Shown: positions 37,901 through 52,900 of the stretch, in pieces
Position numbering within the stretch: position 1 is the first letter of the stretch
Layout of the letters: every line of letters starts with the position of its first letter
NCBI GenBank assembly: GCA_023055355.1
Contig: JALJCS010000004.1
Location: 32,115,744-32,179,743, forward strand
DNA from: Agelaius tricolor
Lineage: Eukaryota > Chordata > Aves > Passeriformes > Icteridae
DNA length: 64,000 nt
Direction: 5' to 3'
Program-made: the position numbers and the translations under genes
Notes under the pieces: model-generated
The model's database searches: none
What the model was told of the DNA's origin: nothing
The model's input: the letters and a program-made list of their open reading frames with translations, nothing else

Positions 37901-40900
37901 AATGACATAGAGTCTATACTATTAGACTTTCTTAGCATGTAAAACAGGGTGGTAGCACCAAAGTGCCTACTGGGAATGGTTACTGAACCACACAGAAATC
38001 TGGGGGAGATTATCAGTCATCCTACTTGTGACAGATGCACACCAGTAACTGTTTTATAAATCAGGATAGCAGAGCCACATTTCCATGTCTGGGAGCATGC
38101 CGTAGCATGGTTCAATTTAGTCATGTGGCATTAGACTGGATTAGTCTCCAACTGATTGAGCACTTCAGAAAAGGGACTGGTATATGCATTGTGGCAATTA
38201 TTCTGAATTCAGAATTTCACTGCTCCCATTTACTGGCATGTGTTTTCATATAAACCAATGGTTCACAGTTTTGTTTTTTTTCTTTGCCTACAGAGACTCT
38301 GCACATAGACAGCTCTGCTGCTGAAAATACAGAACTGTGACTACTCAAGTAACACGATGACTCAACAAGCAGGTAAGCACTGCCCAGTAAGTAAGCTCAA
38401 CCACTGGTAAGTTTACGTTTCCTGCAGTTTTCAATTTAGAGTGACACTTTTCACCAGTTTTAATACTTCCTGCAACCCAGCTTCTGCACAGGGACAGCTA
38501 CACCATTAAAACACACACAAAAAATTATTCAGTCAGGAAACACCTGCCTTCATACCTCAAAAGAATCTTGTATCTGACAACTTCTCCCTGCTCAGTACAT
38601 AAAGCATTGACACACTCCTATTAGCTGGTTTAGCAATATTAAGTCTTGCAATGCATTAGTTTAGTTCAATTCGTATCTGGCTTTGAGGTTGGACAGTAGC
38701 CTTGAACAAGGCCAGTGTGAAATCACTCCCTAACATCATAATCAGAAACTCTGGTACAATGTGTTTCTCCCACCAGACAATCATGACAGAGCTATTTCAG
38801 ATGTCAAAGAAAGCTGGCACTATTACTTTCTGCTGAGAAACGCTGCCTTCCAGAGAACAAAACGCACACGCTTGCTCTGTCTTTGAGAGGAGTATTTCTA
38901 CTCTCTTCCTATTAGAAGTTGTGGATTATCTTTGGTTCCAGCACTGAACTTTTAACTTGATATAAAGTTAATGTGCTAGACAATGTTCATTTCAGGCAAG
39001 GCTATGGGGTTGTGTAATTTTCTGCCACCCCCAAAAAAGGCCATTATCTGTAATTACCCATTACCATGCATAATTATTTCTTCTATTCTGGTCTATGGCC
39101 CCCAGGACTTCATGATGTTACAGCTCACTGCATTATCTTATCAAATTTGTTAAGGAAGCTTTTTTGACCTTTTGAGCACTTGTCACAGCGTATACAAAAG
39201 CTGGCAGTAAATTGTTGAAGCATGTACTATGTGATTTATTATTTGTACCTTGCATAGTGATACCGTACAAAATACTACACATGAACACCTTCCCTATTTC
39301 CACTCCCTGCTTTAGATCAAGTAAGAAAAGGAAAGGAAACCCTTCCAGTAACAGAAGGAAGGGAACAGGAAAAGGCTGGAGTCTCTCAGTGGGAATTTAA
39401 GAAGCATGACAGCAACAAGCAGCTAAACCAGAACATCGAACTCTGCAGACAACCCCAGCTGCTCTCTTCTCCAGTGCCACCTTTTTTCTTTCTCCTCTTT
39501 CTCCACAGAGTCTATTCCATCTTGTTTTCACAGCTTTGTAACCTGCTGATCCCAGCTCTTTCACACAAAGTCCATTTACTGCTCCTTCACTATGCAGAAT
39601 ACAAACCACCCCCCACTCACAGCTTTGGTTAATGCAGTATAGGTTCTTGACAGACAAATTTGGGCCAGTATGGTATTCACAGGGATTGTCCTTTATGTAT
39701 ACTGATGTGAATGTGCAATAACCAGGATTTTGTGTTCATTACTCTCAAAGTTCCCAGAAAAGGACCAGGCAGTGATCAACATCCCAGCACTACCTGCTTT
39801 GGCTAAGAGCTTCACTGCACTCTAAGTCCATGTACTACACCCCTCTTCTTCCTAACAGCACTAGAACTGATGGTGACAGAGAAGCAGGGCACTCAAGAAA
39901 ACAAGAGAGACAATTCCCTGTTATCCTAACTTTTGTTTTCCCCTTAGTCCCCTATTTAACAATAGTCTCCAGAGAGTGCTTTATCTTAAAACCTCTTGTT
40001 TAGGTGCTTGTATGCATGAAACTCTTAACTCATATCCCTAACTGCAACGACATATTGACAAAATTATGACTTAGGAAACTAGTACAAAAAAGAGGTTTTG
40101 GTGCCTTTGAACTACATTGTTAAATAAACAAACTTCCCAGGAATCAGAAAATCTGAAATACTTTTCTATCATGACAAACAGAAGGAAACATCAAGGATCA
40201 GGTATTTAGTTTGGACTAAAAGTGAACACTATGAATTGCTGTAGCACAAAGTATCCAGAATCATGCCTTTCAAATCTGTCAGTAAAAGCCTTCTCCCCTT
40301 TAAAAGAAGACTGAACCAGGAGACCCTGGTTTCCTTAAAGTAACCCTGAATTCAAATGCTAAGAGGTAGCTACTCAGGCCACTGCTGTGAAGATAAAACC
40401 CTTCTCTGCAGTTTGCAGATTTCTGGCCCTTCACTCTGTGCTGCCTCTCAGGCAATGGGGAGGTGGAAACCACTCTGCAACCAAGATGAGCCAGCAAACA
40501 CAAGAAACAAGCAGGGTCCACAGAGCAGAAGAGGAGATGGTGCTTGTTCCTGTGTCCTGGAACCTGATTTCTGAGATGTATGGGCTCTTTTGCTCTCATT
40601 CTCCTATTGAAAGCCAGATCTGCAGCACTCCCAATTATTTTCACCAGAAAGCTTTTAAGAAAACTGTGTCTCTTTCTCCCTCCATCAATTGCCAATGTTA
40701 TGGCAATTGTTATGGCTATGTTGAGCTCAAACATGAAATCTGGTGGTTCTTCTTCCTTTCTGTTCAGATTACTTTCCCAGACAGCCCTGGGTATGGAGCT
40801 GTGCTCTAACACCTGTTAGAGACAGAAAAATATCAAGTACCATGCCATATCATGTTAGACATGAGGGCTAACAGCAGCTATGTGTCCGGTTAGGAATAGC

Positions 40901-43900
40901 CAAAACACCTTACTGACACCACAGTACCTCTCCAACCCAGCCTAGAAATACACATAATTCTTCTCAAAGCAGGAATACACATTTAAAACAAACAAACAAA
41001 CCAACCCCAAAGTGTGTGGTGTAACAATTCTGAGCTTCTTGTAGGCCTCTGGCCTCTTCCCTGAAATTGAAGTGCACAAGGACCAATCTATTCCACCTCT
41101 TTATCACAGCTATGCCTTATCACCTGCCAACTCCTAACATTTGCTTTTCACCTCCTCCCACCACATCAAGACAAAACAACCAGTCATTGCAGCTTTCCTG
41201 CAGTGGGTCTGAAAACTGGGGCTGTATGGGTGTCATGAAAAATTCCTTGCTAGGTGTAGCTGCTGGACCGTTGAGTTCAGCCGGCATTACTAGTGAGGAG
41301 CTAGCATAATGGCAGCAATGTCTGTGGGTACAAGGCATGCTTCTCAAGGGCTACTTGACTGGAAGAATTCAATTTCACCTGGAAGGAATCAGTATTATTT
41401 TTCCTCCCCTCTAGGAATAACTCCAGAGTGGTCTTTGAGCAAAATGGCATTTACCTAGCTCTACTTCTGAAGGGCTAAACCAGTTCTAAGTGGGACAACA
41501 GATTTTAACAAGAACAGAACTTGCCAGAAAGAAACACTCTAGGATAAATGTTATGCAAAGGGGACAATACATTTCAGGGAAAGTTGGGAGACCTCAGAAC
41601 TAAGGTTATTTCCTATAGGCCTTCTTGAGCCTTATGGTGAATTCACAGGATTTTGCTGCTGCTGTTCACAACACCAAACTTACCCCATGAAATAACACAG
41701 AAAACTTTACTGGAGCTGGCACAGTCTGGCAAAGGCATAAGCAATCAGAATAATCATACTGGAGATCAAATAAAGGTTAGCTAAGGAGATCACCAAAGTG
41801 TAAAATAAACTGACTTTCACTCCAGTACCATTCTCTGGTCTTTTAATAATTTGTCTCCTGCCTGAGCTCTTCCAACTTAAAAGTCCAGATGTGTGGGTCC
41901 AGACCATTGCTACATCCCCACCACTACCTACAAAGAGAAACCTAGGGAACAGTATGAACAGGGAAACAGATCTACTGCTTTTGTCCCCTCTCCTAACCTT
42001 ACACTGGTTTTGGTTCAGTGATGCCCTTCCTTCCAACATTCATTTTGAGCCCACTTTCTGGGGGCATGTACCATGCTCCCAGGGCAGAAGTCCCACTAGC
42101 ATTAGTCCCATGACCACCCCACCAGCTTCCCAAACCACATAACTGCCTAGAAGGACTGTGCCAGTTCATCCTCTTTTACCAGGAACCACTAACATTCAGC
42201 ACAGTATCCTCCAGGATCACCAGCTGTGCAGCAAGTGTTTGTTTGGGATGGACTTCTTAATTTTTCACTTCTTGTATGGGTTAAAACAGCTTTTGCTTTC
42301 ATGTGACCATCATCTAACCAAGCCTCCCTGCAGTGCACTTTTGTCTTCTGCAGTACTTGCCAGTACATCTTTCCATCACGTACCAGCACAACCTGTGATA
42401 ATGCCAGATTTCTTTCCAAAATACCAATGGGATGATTACAGCAAAGAGCACATCCCTGTGAGATGCCTCCAGAAACACTACTGTGTTAAAATTCCCCACT
42501 CAGACCTACAAATGAATAGGATCATTTTCCTTAAAACCAGGTAACACATACAATACTGATTTTCTGTCAGTTCAGGTTCCTAATCAAGATGTCAGGGGAT
42601 ACAAAAATCAAATGCCTTGCAGGATTTGTGATCACATCAGTATGGTACTTCACCAAACAATTTTGTAACAATATAAGATTACCAACTTGACAGAATTTTT
42701 ACCCATAAACTTCTGTTAATTCATGTTGTGTGAACATCATTCGACAGCTGCATTTCTCCCCTTTTTGCAGATTTCATTTTGCTGTGGATTGTTCCACTAT
42801 TTTCAAAAAAGTGATGTCAAGCTGACAGATTTGCAGCCATGTACCCCACCACACCCACTTTTCTTGAAACACTGGCACGACATCATCTTTCTTTCAAGAT
42901 TTAGGAACTTCCTCAGTGTTAAAAGACCTGCTGGAAATCAGAGAGTGGGTCAGGTTGAAAGGGATGGCAGGGGGTCATCTGGCCCACCCACCCTGCTCAA
43001 GCAGGGTCATCCTACAAGATATTGTACAGCACTGTGTCCAGGCAGTTCTGGAGTATTTACAGGAAGGGACACTTCCCATATCCTCAGCCAAGTTGTTGGG
43101 TTTTTTCTTTTTTCTTCCTAATATTGCATATGAGTCATCCAGTCCTGCTGATTTCAGTTCCTGTTGGAACTGGAATGTCACCATCTCCATATACAGCTAT
43201 AATACTACATATCTTTTTGTAAAGCAAGGACCAGAAAAAAATTACTGAGCATTTATTCCCATCTTCCATTGTACAGTTATTATTCCATAATGGGTGAAAT
43301 TACTGCTACCTCTGTATGTGTGTTTCTAACAAAGTTCAAAAACCCTTTCAATTTCAAGATTTTTGTTTAATTTTAATCTTCAGACGAATCTGTATTTTTT
43401 AAAAGAAAAAGTGATTTGTGCAAAGAAAAAAAAACCAAAACAACAAGGAGAGAGCAATTTCATCCAGAAGACTGCAGGCCTGGCATAGTAAATTTCTCAG
43501 TCCCACAGAGAGCCCCAGTCCAGATCCAGCTAAGAGAAGCTGAAATATGCCTGATTTCAGAAGAACTGGAGAAGGAACATTTTGTTCACATTTAGTGTAC
43601 ACTTAATAAAAATGATCTGCTGCAAACATTTACCATGCAACTTAACAATCCTCCTAATACAGCAGTAGAAATAAAACCTACGGAAAATAATATTTTATTT
43701 CCACAATTAATTTCAGCTCCAGGCCTTCACTAAGATATCTATGGCAGCAAATTCAACTTTCAATGTCTCTGTCACTGACTATAGCAGAGTGGTCGATCTT
43801 TTTATGTGAGCTGAGGGGTAATGCTTAGTCTTTCTTTTCGTGCACTTTTGGTCATTATAACACAGCTATAGTGATCATATTCAAATCTTAAGTGGAAAAA

Positions 43901-46900
43901 AAAATATGAATAGCTCTGGTAAAGAAAACACCTTCTAAATCTTTGAGTATGGCTTCAACTCTGTGAAGGTGGTAGGCACTATTTTAATGCTCCTGCATAT
44001 GTTTATCCACACTGAACTGAAACAACAGCATTATTTACATATCTGAAGTTATTAGCATGTGTGACAGCTAGCGGGATCAGGACCAATAAAATCAGTGCTT
44101 CAGAAAATTAAGGGCATGAGAAACAAGGACCATTTTCAATCCTCAGTATAAAAGCTGGGAGTATGATTACTGTGTGTGCATATCTATGTACACATGTTAT
44201 TATTCACCCTGAGATATCCGATTTGAGAAGGAAATTTACAAAGAGTTAACTCTTTGTGTTCATGCTACCAAATCCAACATGCCACTGAAGTGAGTAATGG
44301 AGACAAAAGTAAAAACACAATTTTTAAAAAAACAGAGAAAGAAATTAAAAATTATAGGAAGGTTAGGGAAGAAAAACAGATTTATGGACAATGATGGAAA
44401 ACAGCCCAGACACCTGCAGGGGCAAAGAAGCAAATTCAGAGGAGGAGAAAGAAACACGGTGTGGATTAAATCTAAAGGGATTTAAGTCATTAATGAGAGA
44501 TCAAAGAAAACATTAGAAGGGAGGGAAAGCTTCACAAGTGTCTGAGATAGGAGACCTTGGAGAAATATGACTAGGTTAAAACCACTATGCCTCACACTAA
44601 AAATAATAAAGGGAGTAGGACGATGGTTGGAATTAGCTGGAGCCCATGCTTGGTTATAAGCTATTATCATGACAGAAACCCAAAAGTTTCTACAACAGAC
44701 CAACTGGAAATAACAGGAGGGGTTTTTAACTCTACTTAATATGTGATGCAAAAAACTAAAAGTGGGAGTAGTGAAAAAACACTGCAGACATCTAGCAGAC
44801 CTGACTGAGAGAACAAGAATCACACAGATGTGCGTAACTTTTGTGTATGATTGCCAGTGTCGCATGGGTGCAACAACATTTGCACTGACAAAATTGGCTT
44901 CAATGCAAATGCAAACTGATCACTAATGAATGGTGTTCATGCATAACTGACAGAAATGCACAGTGACTGGAAGTACAGCTGCTTAGCATCTGCTGAGGTG
45001 CAGCTGTGTTCATTACTACAGACATCCAAATAACCAAATAGTGTCTTATCCTGTATGCAATAAAGTAGTACGAATAAAGACTGGAGACAGGAATTAAAAA
45101 ACAAAAAAACAGACATCCAGCCTCACTGCAAAGGAAGTCAAACTCAGTTTTTAACTAACTGCGAGCTCTTCAAGAAAACACAGGAAAGATGTGCATGTTT
45201 GTTATTTAAGTAAAGGAGCTGTTCACAATCCTGATTAATACTATCAGGTACTCAAACTCAGAAGAAAGTTTAGTAAAGTTCAATAAAACAGAGGAATGAG
45301 AAGAAGCATACGAAAAGGCATTCCTACAAAAGAAACCTTCAAAACTGCATTATACATGTCATGTTATTAAGGGACAAATCTACTGTAAATGGAAAATGGT
45401 TGAACAGGCTGAAATAGGAAGTTATTTGATAAATTAAGCAAATGAAAGAAGTCTTCAAGGTACAAGAAAGCATGTGAAACAAAAGGAGAAGCAAGAAATC
45501 AAATCAGTGCTCAGTTAGGGAAGCGTGCAGTACTCCTTCACTCCTCACTTACATCTTTTCTTTAAAACAAAGAGCCCCACACATTCAGAGAAGATGTAAT
45601 AACTGTTTCAAGGACACAGAAAGGAACAAGAGGTTAGCTGCAGATAGGGAATAATGTGCCCATGGATAGTACATTCTTAGAAATTCCTAGTACATTTTCT
45701 GCTTCTGCTCCATTCCTTATCTCAGTGTTCATAATAACAAATGGAAAGCACAATCTGGCACAGATAACTCTCTAAATCTGAATGCACATATGCAAATGCC
45801 AGTGTTACAGAGGAAGAGCTTCCAAGGAAAAAAGAACAATCGGATGTGCTGACCAGCCCTGTTACCTTAGGTGGGAAGAAAATCTGGTGCTAGGACACTG
45901 TACATGGCAAAGTCTGTCCAGCACACAGCAAACATCACTCAGCAGCTATCTTGCTCTAACCATAGATGTATGTCTTTAATCTTCATGTGGTATGAAAAAA
46001 TTTGGACAGCAAGATGCTGAAAACACATAAAGCCCTTCGGTGAAGTATTTTTGAAAAGGAAAAAAAAAACCCCTAAAAAAAAAAGGTCTGAAAGTCCTTT
46101 TGGGGAAAAAAAAATCTCTCCTGAAATGGGAAAGGACAGAAGTAACTGCTGAGCTTCCTGGCTTTGCCTCCATCTCAGGGCTGAGCAGCCTTTCTCTCTC
46201 AAAGGGAGTAGGGGTAGGTCATGACTGGTCCCTGGCACTCTTGCTTCCCTGGCACATGCAGAAACCTCTCCCCAGCCCCTGCCTCTGGTGAAGACAGCCC
46301 TAGGCAACATTCAGAATACCACTTGCACAGAAAAAGAAAAGCAATCTTCTGTGAGAATTTTCCAGTATGTTTATAATTCTATTTGTTTTTACACTTCCAG
46401 TGAAGCATCACACAGGACTGAAAGTCTGAAAGGAAAATAAAAACTTCTTAATTCAGACACTTTGAGAACTGCTGTTAGTTCTACCTTGTTTCACCAATAC
46501 AACAGAAATACCAGCCTTTTGACAAGAGTCAGTGCCTCACTGAATGGATACGTACAGCACTTCAAACGTTAGCTCAGTTAAAACAGAGGCACCTACACAC
46601 ACGCGTGCATGCAAAGCTGCAGTAACCAATACTGCTTGAAAAGAGGAGCAGGAAAACTGCAAGCTTTGCAAGAGAACTGGAGAATTGACTGGAAACATCT
46701 AATCAGGGATGCAGAACCCTGTAACATTATGATTTATTTAACACAGTCAAGGAATGGCTAGAGGCAATGAATCATGTAAGAGATGACAAAGCTGTAGGAG
46801 ATTTCCGTCATCTACTTTAACCTGCACATTGATCAGAGTTCACCCCCATATTAATCACTAGAGATCATAATCTAACACACTCTTAAACACCTCTCCTGAT

Positions 46901-49900
46901 TACGCTTCACTTACCCCCTTGTCCTTATGCAGGTCACTCTGTTGCTAATTGCACTACTCGTTAGGAAAAAAAGTGTCTAGTGTCTAATTTAATTTTGCCT
47001 TTTTTAGTTTCAAGCCGTTGCTCCTTGTTATGCTGTCTCAAGCACTGTAAATAATCCCTCCCCCTCCTCCATATTATTACCTCTCAAATATTTATAGACT
47101 GTTTATATCCACCCTTAGTCTCCTTTTCTACAAGCAATACATCATTTTTGTCACCCTTCCCTCTATCCTTTCAGATTTATCTATGTCCTTTTATAATGAG
47201 ATGCTCAGAACTCCTCTACCATTTTCCCAAGTACAGTGAACCCAAAGCAGCAGAGAGAAGCTGAAATGCCCACCCCTTCTTGTTTCACAACCAACTCCTT
47301 CTTACATAACTCTGAGTGAAACACATTATTTTGATAGGAATTGAAAATTACAAAGCCATGGCCACCTCACTGTGGAAGGCATTGTTTAATGCATACTTGT
47401 ATCAGTCCAGGATTTCAAAAGCCTATTCAGGATAAATTTCATCCTAAATCAAGGGAAGATTGTTCAAAGCTCCTATAATATTTACAAAGTCCAGCTTGAA
47501 AGAGATTTAGTAACTAAGCAAACTACTATACAGGCAGACCACTTCCAGCAACTACTTCCCAAGACAATTATCTAACTTGTGCTGTGGAAATCACATCAAT
47601 CCAAGAGGGCTAAGAAGTTCACAAACTCTTACAAGAGACACATGCAAATGTAATTCTTTTTCTCTCATCTTAACTGCAATGAACTGGAGAAAACCAGATG
47701 ATGACGATGATGATGATGGATTAGTTATTCACAGGTGAAGGACACAAAACTTGTCTCTTTGTTTGCTGTTACAATCCACTAAAGACAGGTAATGTTTAAC
47801 TGTACTCCTCACTTTTTAAGAGAGATTTGTTGACTGCGGGAGAAGCCAGGGCAAAGCACCAGAAAGCAATGGAAGAGGGTCGGCAGGACCAGGAGGCAGC
47901 CAGCAACTAAAACTGGTAAAGAAGCAGCCATGGCTGCAGCAGGAGAAAATCATCCTTAGAAAGTAGTGAGGAAACCAAGGGAAAAGGGAAGAGCAGGAGG
48001 ATGGACAGCTAAGCACTGCAGACCCACCAAGATCTCTGAGGGCATGCAGCCACTATGTTAGTCCTGGCACAGGCAGGCAAAGCAGCTAATGCTGCCTTCT
48101 TACTGCCAGCCTTGTTGAGGCTGCTGCCACCTGAACTATCAATCCCCTCCACCATTTGTCAATCCCCACAATTCTAACTCTTTGTTTAAAAAAAAATCTA
48201 CCATTGAGTTTTACTAGGTCAAAAGAGTTAAGATTTCTTTCACAGGCTTGCAAGTGTTTATCAGTATTGAGGCTGACTGAACTTCAAATTTGAGTATGCT
48301 GACTTAATGTCAGGGCAAGCAAGTAGACATATCAGAGATTCACAGAACAGTCTAGTTTGGAAAGGATCTTGGGAGACCAGCTGGCTCAAACTTAACTCAA
48401 ACCAGAACCAGCTTTTAGTTGGATCATGTTGCTTATACACCATCCACCCAAGCTCTGAGCCTCCCCAAACATGGAGACTCCAGAACCTCTCTGGACAACC
48501 TGTTTCAACCCTCAAGCACTCTCACAGTGAAAAGAAGATTCCACAAGATCAGTTGACTAAAATTAGGCTTCTTTGATGAAACTGAAATTTTTACAGCACC
48601 TGACACTACACTATAAATACTGTAAAAGAGCTTTCTTTCTAAAAGAAAATTTCTCACTTTTTTAAACCTTGATATTTTTCCATTGTAACAACTAGGTTTT
48701 TTTTAAACTCATCACCTATGCAGCACAACAGCTGCAAGATCTGGCATCAATTTTTGAAATCACAATACACTGATCAAGAAAGTAAAGGAATAGTAAAGGA
48801 GGCAGGGTAGGGTTTTTGCAGACAGCTAGGGCATTGCAAGTTCAAAGGGATCTCAGTACCATCAAACATCAGGCATTCTATTACTGCTGATCCCACTATG
48901 GTCTGTATTTATGAGTAAAACCCCTTCTATTTGTCAAAGAGTTTCAAACTGAAGACAGCAGCTACTTAGAGAAAAAAAGAATACTATTTTGTTTCTGTCA
49001 AACATAATAAATGTAACAAAGGGAAATAACAAATACAAGCTTACTATTCACAATTGTTCAAAATTATGTTTGTCAACCAGTGATACTAGGGAGGCACCTG
49101 AACACTGATGACATTGCAAATACAACAGGGAAATAGGACCAGGAGCTGGCATTTTGCATCACAGAGTAGCCCCATCTATACTGGATGTTTCTAAACTGGG
49201 CCAACAAGAGTGCAGAGCAGCAGAAAGAAGGGGTGCTTTCCAGCACCTTCCAGCCATCTGGTGGGGTATCTTGCAGCCACTCCGATGGCCAATAGCCAAA
49301 CATGACCCTTAGTCTGTGGCAAGGATCAAATATAATGAAGCAAAGGTGAAATGCATTCTCCTTCGTTCAGTATGAGCAGCTTTCTTTTTTTCAGTAAATT
49401 CTACGATGTTTAGTTAGTCACCTCATCTGCCTCCCCTCTCTGACCCCCATGACTGCTAAATATCAAAATGGTAGAGGCTCTAAATTGACACAAACCAGTG
49501 AAGAACACAGATATTATAAAATGAGAATGTATGAAAAGCACATTCTACATGCTTCACCATAATCTTTCCTATATTTTGCAGATCCTAACACGATATACCT
49601 ATCCTACAGAAGGGAAGACAATTACATCAAATGCCATGGGAAAATGACTTTTGTTGCTCTGTACAATTAAAAGGCCTTTTCTTTCAGCAATCTACAACTT
49701 TTTAAGGGGAAATGCACAGGAACTACAAATTCATGAGATCATGGTCTGTTCTATTCCAACTACCCTGCAAATTCCCAGTTTGCTTTTGAGGGGAACATAC
49801 AGTTCATCCAAAGTAAACATTCCTGACATGGTTAATGTTCGAACACCTATGTTATGATCATGATAATTCATTTTTTTCCCCTCTTCAAAAACAGCGTGTC

Positions 49901-52900
49901 ACAACGGGATCTGAAAAAGTGCCTCTGGTATCCAGGTGTCATACTATTTCTGATCTTCTAAAAAAATGGATACAGCCAGCAATGACTCTTCTTCTGGCAC
50001 TATGTCTGATTTGTGTGACTCCTTCACACATCACTCCTCTGCTGGAAAACAATGTTCCATGTGATAGGAGTCCAAAAGAAGAACTGCCCTTATAAGCCAA
50101 AAACCTTAGAGGAGGAACAGAATTACCACTGTCAAAATCACCTCTTGCCCCATCTAATGTGAATCATACAGGACACACTGTACTCCCAGAAGCTACTGCT
50201 TCCCCTGGGGCTTGCAGGGAACTGCTGGCTCCCCTTGCCATGAAAGGTTTCACTTTCCCTGCTTCCTTTAATAATTACTGTAAGTTCTTGAAAAATCAGC
50301 ACCTCAGACTACCAACCTCAGACAATGACACTTGCTCCAATGGGGTCTCTCATTTTGCTTGCAGTTTAGGATAGTAATAAAATCATAAAACAGCAACACA
50401 AGAATTCATCAAGTACCTGGTCCTGAAACAACCCAACATCTAAAGCCAGAACTTATGCCACATGGCAATTTTTCATCTGAAAAGATGCTAAAAAGAAAAA
50501 CATGGGGATATTTAGGCTATGTTCGACACCAAAGCCTGTACTCAGACTCCTGACAAAGCTACCCTACAGATCTGGATAAATGCACACAGCACCTTCTCCA
50601 CCTTCAGAGCCAGCACACAGTCACTGGTATAAAGTCAAATCCCATGAGTACTTACACTGCTTTTAGCAGATGAACATACTAAAACTAAGGACGTAACTTC
50701 ATTTATACAGCGTAGTCACATCTGAGCTAAGTGCAATGTCTGTTGCTACTGAGGTGCCCAAAAGCAAAACTATGGACCTGATTTCCTATTCATTCGCAGA
50801 TGCTTCCATTTCTGATGAACAAGGTTGATGCTCTCTTGATTCTTGACTTGAATCACATCTTCTTTCTGGAGATGAAGCTGTGTATTTCAAATATTGTCAC
50901 TCACAAACAGTTATTTATTTGGACACAAATAATAACAGTTAGTTATTTAGTAAAATGCTTGAGAAACAATGTATTTAAATTGCTCAAATTCCGTTTTAAG
51001 AAAGATGACTGCTCTAACCAAAAACAGTGAAACAATTCAAAATTCTTTAAAATTAGGCATTTTTATGTTTTCAAGTACTTTTTCAAGCATGTGAATTGCC
51101 TTAAGCCTGTTTGGTCAATGCTTTCCATTAAAATAATTTAATTAAATTAACTAGCAATTATTAAAATGGAATTAATAAACTAAATACTGTCATTTTAAAA
51201 ACATTAAGATCAAAGCTTAAGCCAGTTTTGTCAACAATAAAACGATTTCATTCTTTGGCCTTTCTGTACAAGCAAGGATCTTCTTGTTCTCCTGAGTTAC
51301 ACACAATCTCTATATATCACTGAATATACTACTTTAATCTTTAGCCAGCTTTTTCCATGTCTATAGACAAAGCATGCAGTAATGCAAATATGAAAGGAGT
51401 AACTGCATCAATTCAAAGGTGACACTAACATAATGAAAACAAAAAAAGCTAATAAAAAGCTATTTATTGCTTTATTAAGCAGTTCTTTTAAAAGCTTCCC
51501 AACAAAATTCCTCTACAATGGTCTGAAACTGCCTGTCTGCACTAGATCCAACAAATCCATCTGACATACTTTTAATGGCCTGCAAAACAGAATAGCATCA
51601 CTTGACAGACACACACATGCATTGTCCTTTTATTAACTAATGCAAAGCATTGCCCACTTTAGAATCACCTTTCTATCTGGCAAGTATATTCACCTGTATT
51701 ACTGGCATATGCATAGATTATTAAAAACGAATGAAACTTCCTTTTCTTTTTATGTGTATTTGTTTTTCTGTCTATACACAAGAAATCAATTACACCAGCT
51801 CCTTTCTTCTTTCTTCTGTATGTTCAATCACTGTATCTGTCAGGCATAGTTAGAAAATGGAGAAAGCAATTTGCATAGGAAAAAACATTTTGCCTAGAGC
51901 CTTCACTTGCCTAGCATATTCAAATTCCCATCTTTGCTTAGCTATGCTTTCACTGAATATACAGACAAATACTGAAACATCTGTTTCTTGTTGTTTGTTT
52001 TTTTTTTGGGGTTTTGTTTTACAAGTGTTAAATGCAATACAGTAATTGTAGTAAAAGAGAAGGACATCACTCTTTCATAGTTCATCACAGCATGCCACAC
52101 AGAACCAATGTGCCACCACACTGAGTTTTGTAAGGCTGGAAGATCTTTGCTGCTGGGGTCAATAACATAACCTACGTACTTGGCTTCTGTACAGTTCTGG
52201 AAACTCTTGAATTTTGAAGAAGCTACACAGGCAGCCAAAACCCACCTTGCTATGACTGTAGTGGGAGTACATGTTCGGGAAAAAGGACAAAAGCTTCCCA
52301 TAATTCTCTACTTGCAATCACACACCCTATCGAATTTTATTACACACCAGTGTGTGTAAAAGAAATTTTGATTTTCAAGTAAAAATAATCAAATAAAATA
52401 TTAAAGACTGATAGTGGATTATTCCCTTCCACTAACTGTACCAAAAGTACAATGTTGTACTGTACTGTAACCTTGTCACTGCAAAGAGGGACAGGTGTGA
52501 ACAGTGAGCACCAGCAGTGTTGGCCATGGCCCTCAGACATGAGCACCACTCTCCCAGCACCTTACCTGGTGGTGTACTAGCTGCTGTCATGGCTGTACTT
52601 GTCGAGTGCATTGGGCTGCTGCTTTCCAGTGAGAGGCAAGAACTGCCACCACTGTTCTTCTTAACAAACGTCTCAGGGACACTGGGCAGGGGCACTGGGT
52701 GGCTGATTCCCAGTTCCTCTTCCTGAGCTTGCTGTCTTCTTAGGGCAACCTAGGAACAAAAGAGAAGACATGCTCTGTGATTTTGAGCACAATTTATACT
52801 GGCAGCAATGAACGACTCAGATTCAAAGATGGTTTTTCACTATTCGTACTGTAGAGTAGTGCTGATCGTAGACTCACTAAGGCTGGAAAAGACCTCCAAG

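Larger units (their letters stand above)
32536..52565 (-). other. DMRT1 intron 2
   Basis: The 20030-base intron lies between the exon 2 donor (GTAAGG) and the exon 3 acceptor (TTTTCCAG). It holds the largest CR1 copy in the window (34.6-35.5 kb, plus orientation), further CR1 fragments at 42.93-43.10 and 48.33-48.55 kb, and an older CR1/L3-like fragment at 46.78-47.29 kb. Candidate DM-domain sites occur near 38.75, 40.11 and 52.45 kb. Overlapping open frames on both strands at 40.3-40.8 kb (170 and 140 codons) match nothing I know. The remainder appears unique and non-coding. Confidence 0.88.
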
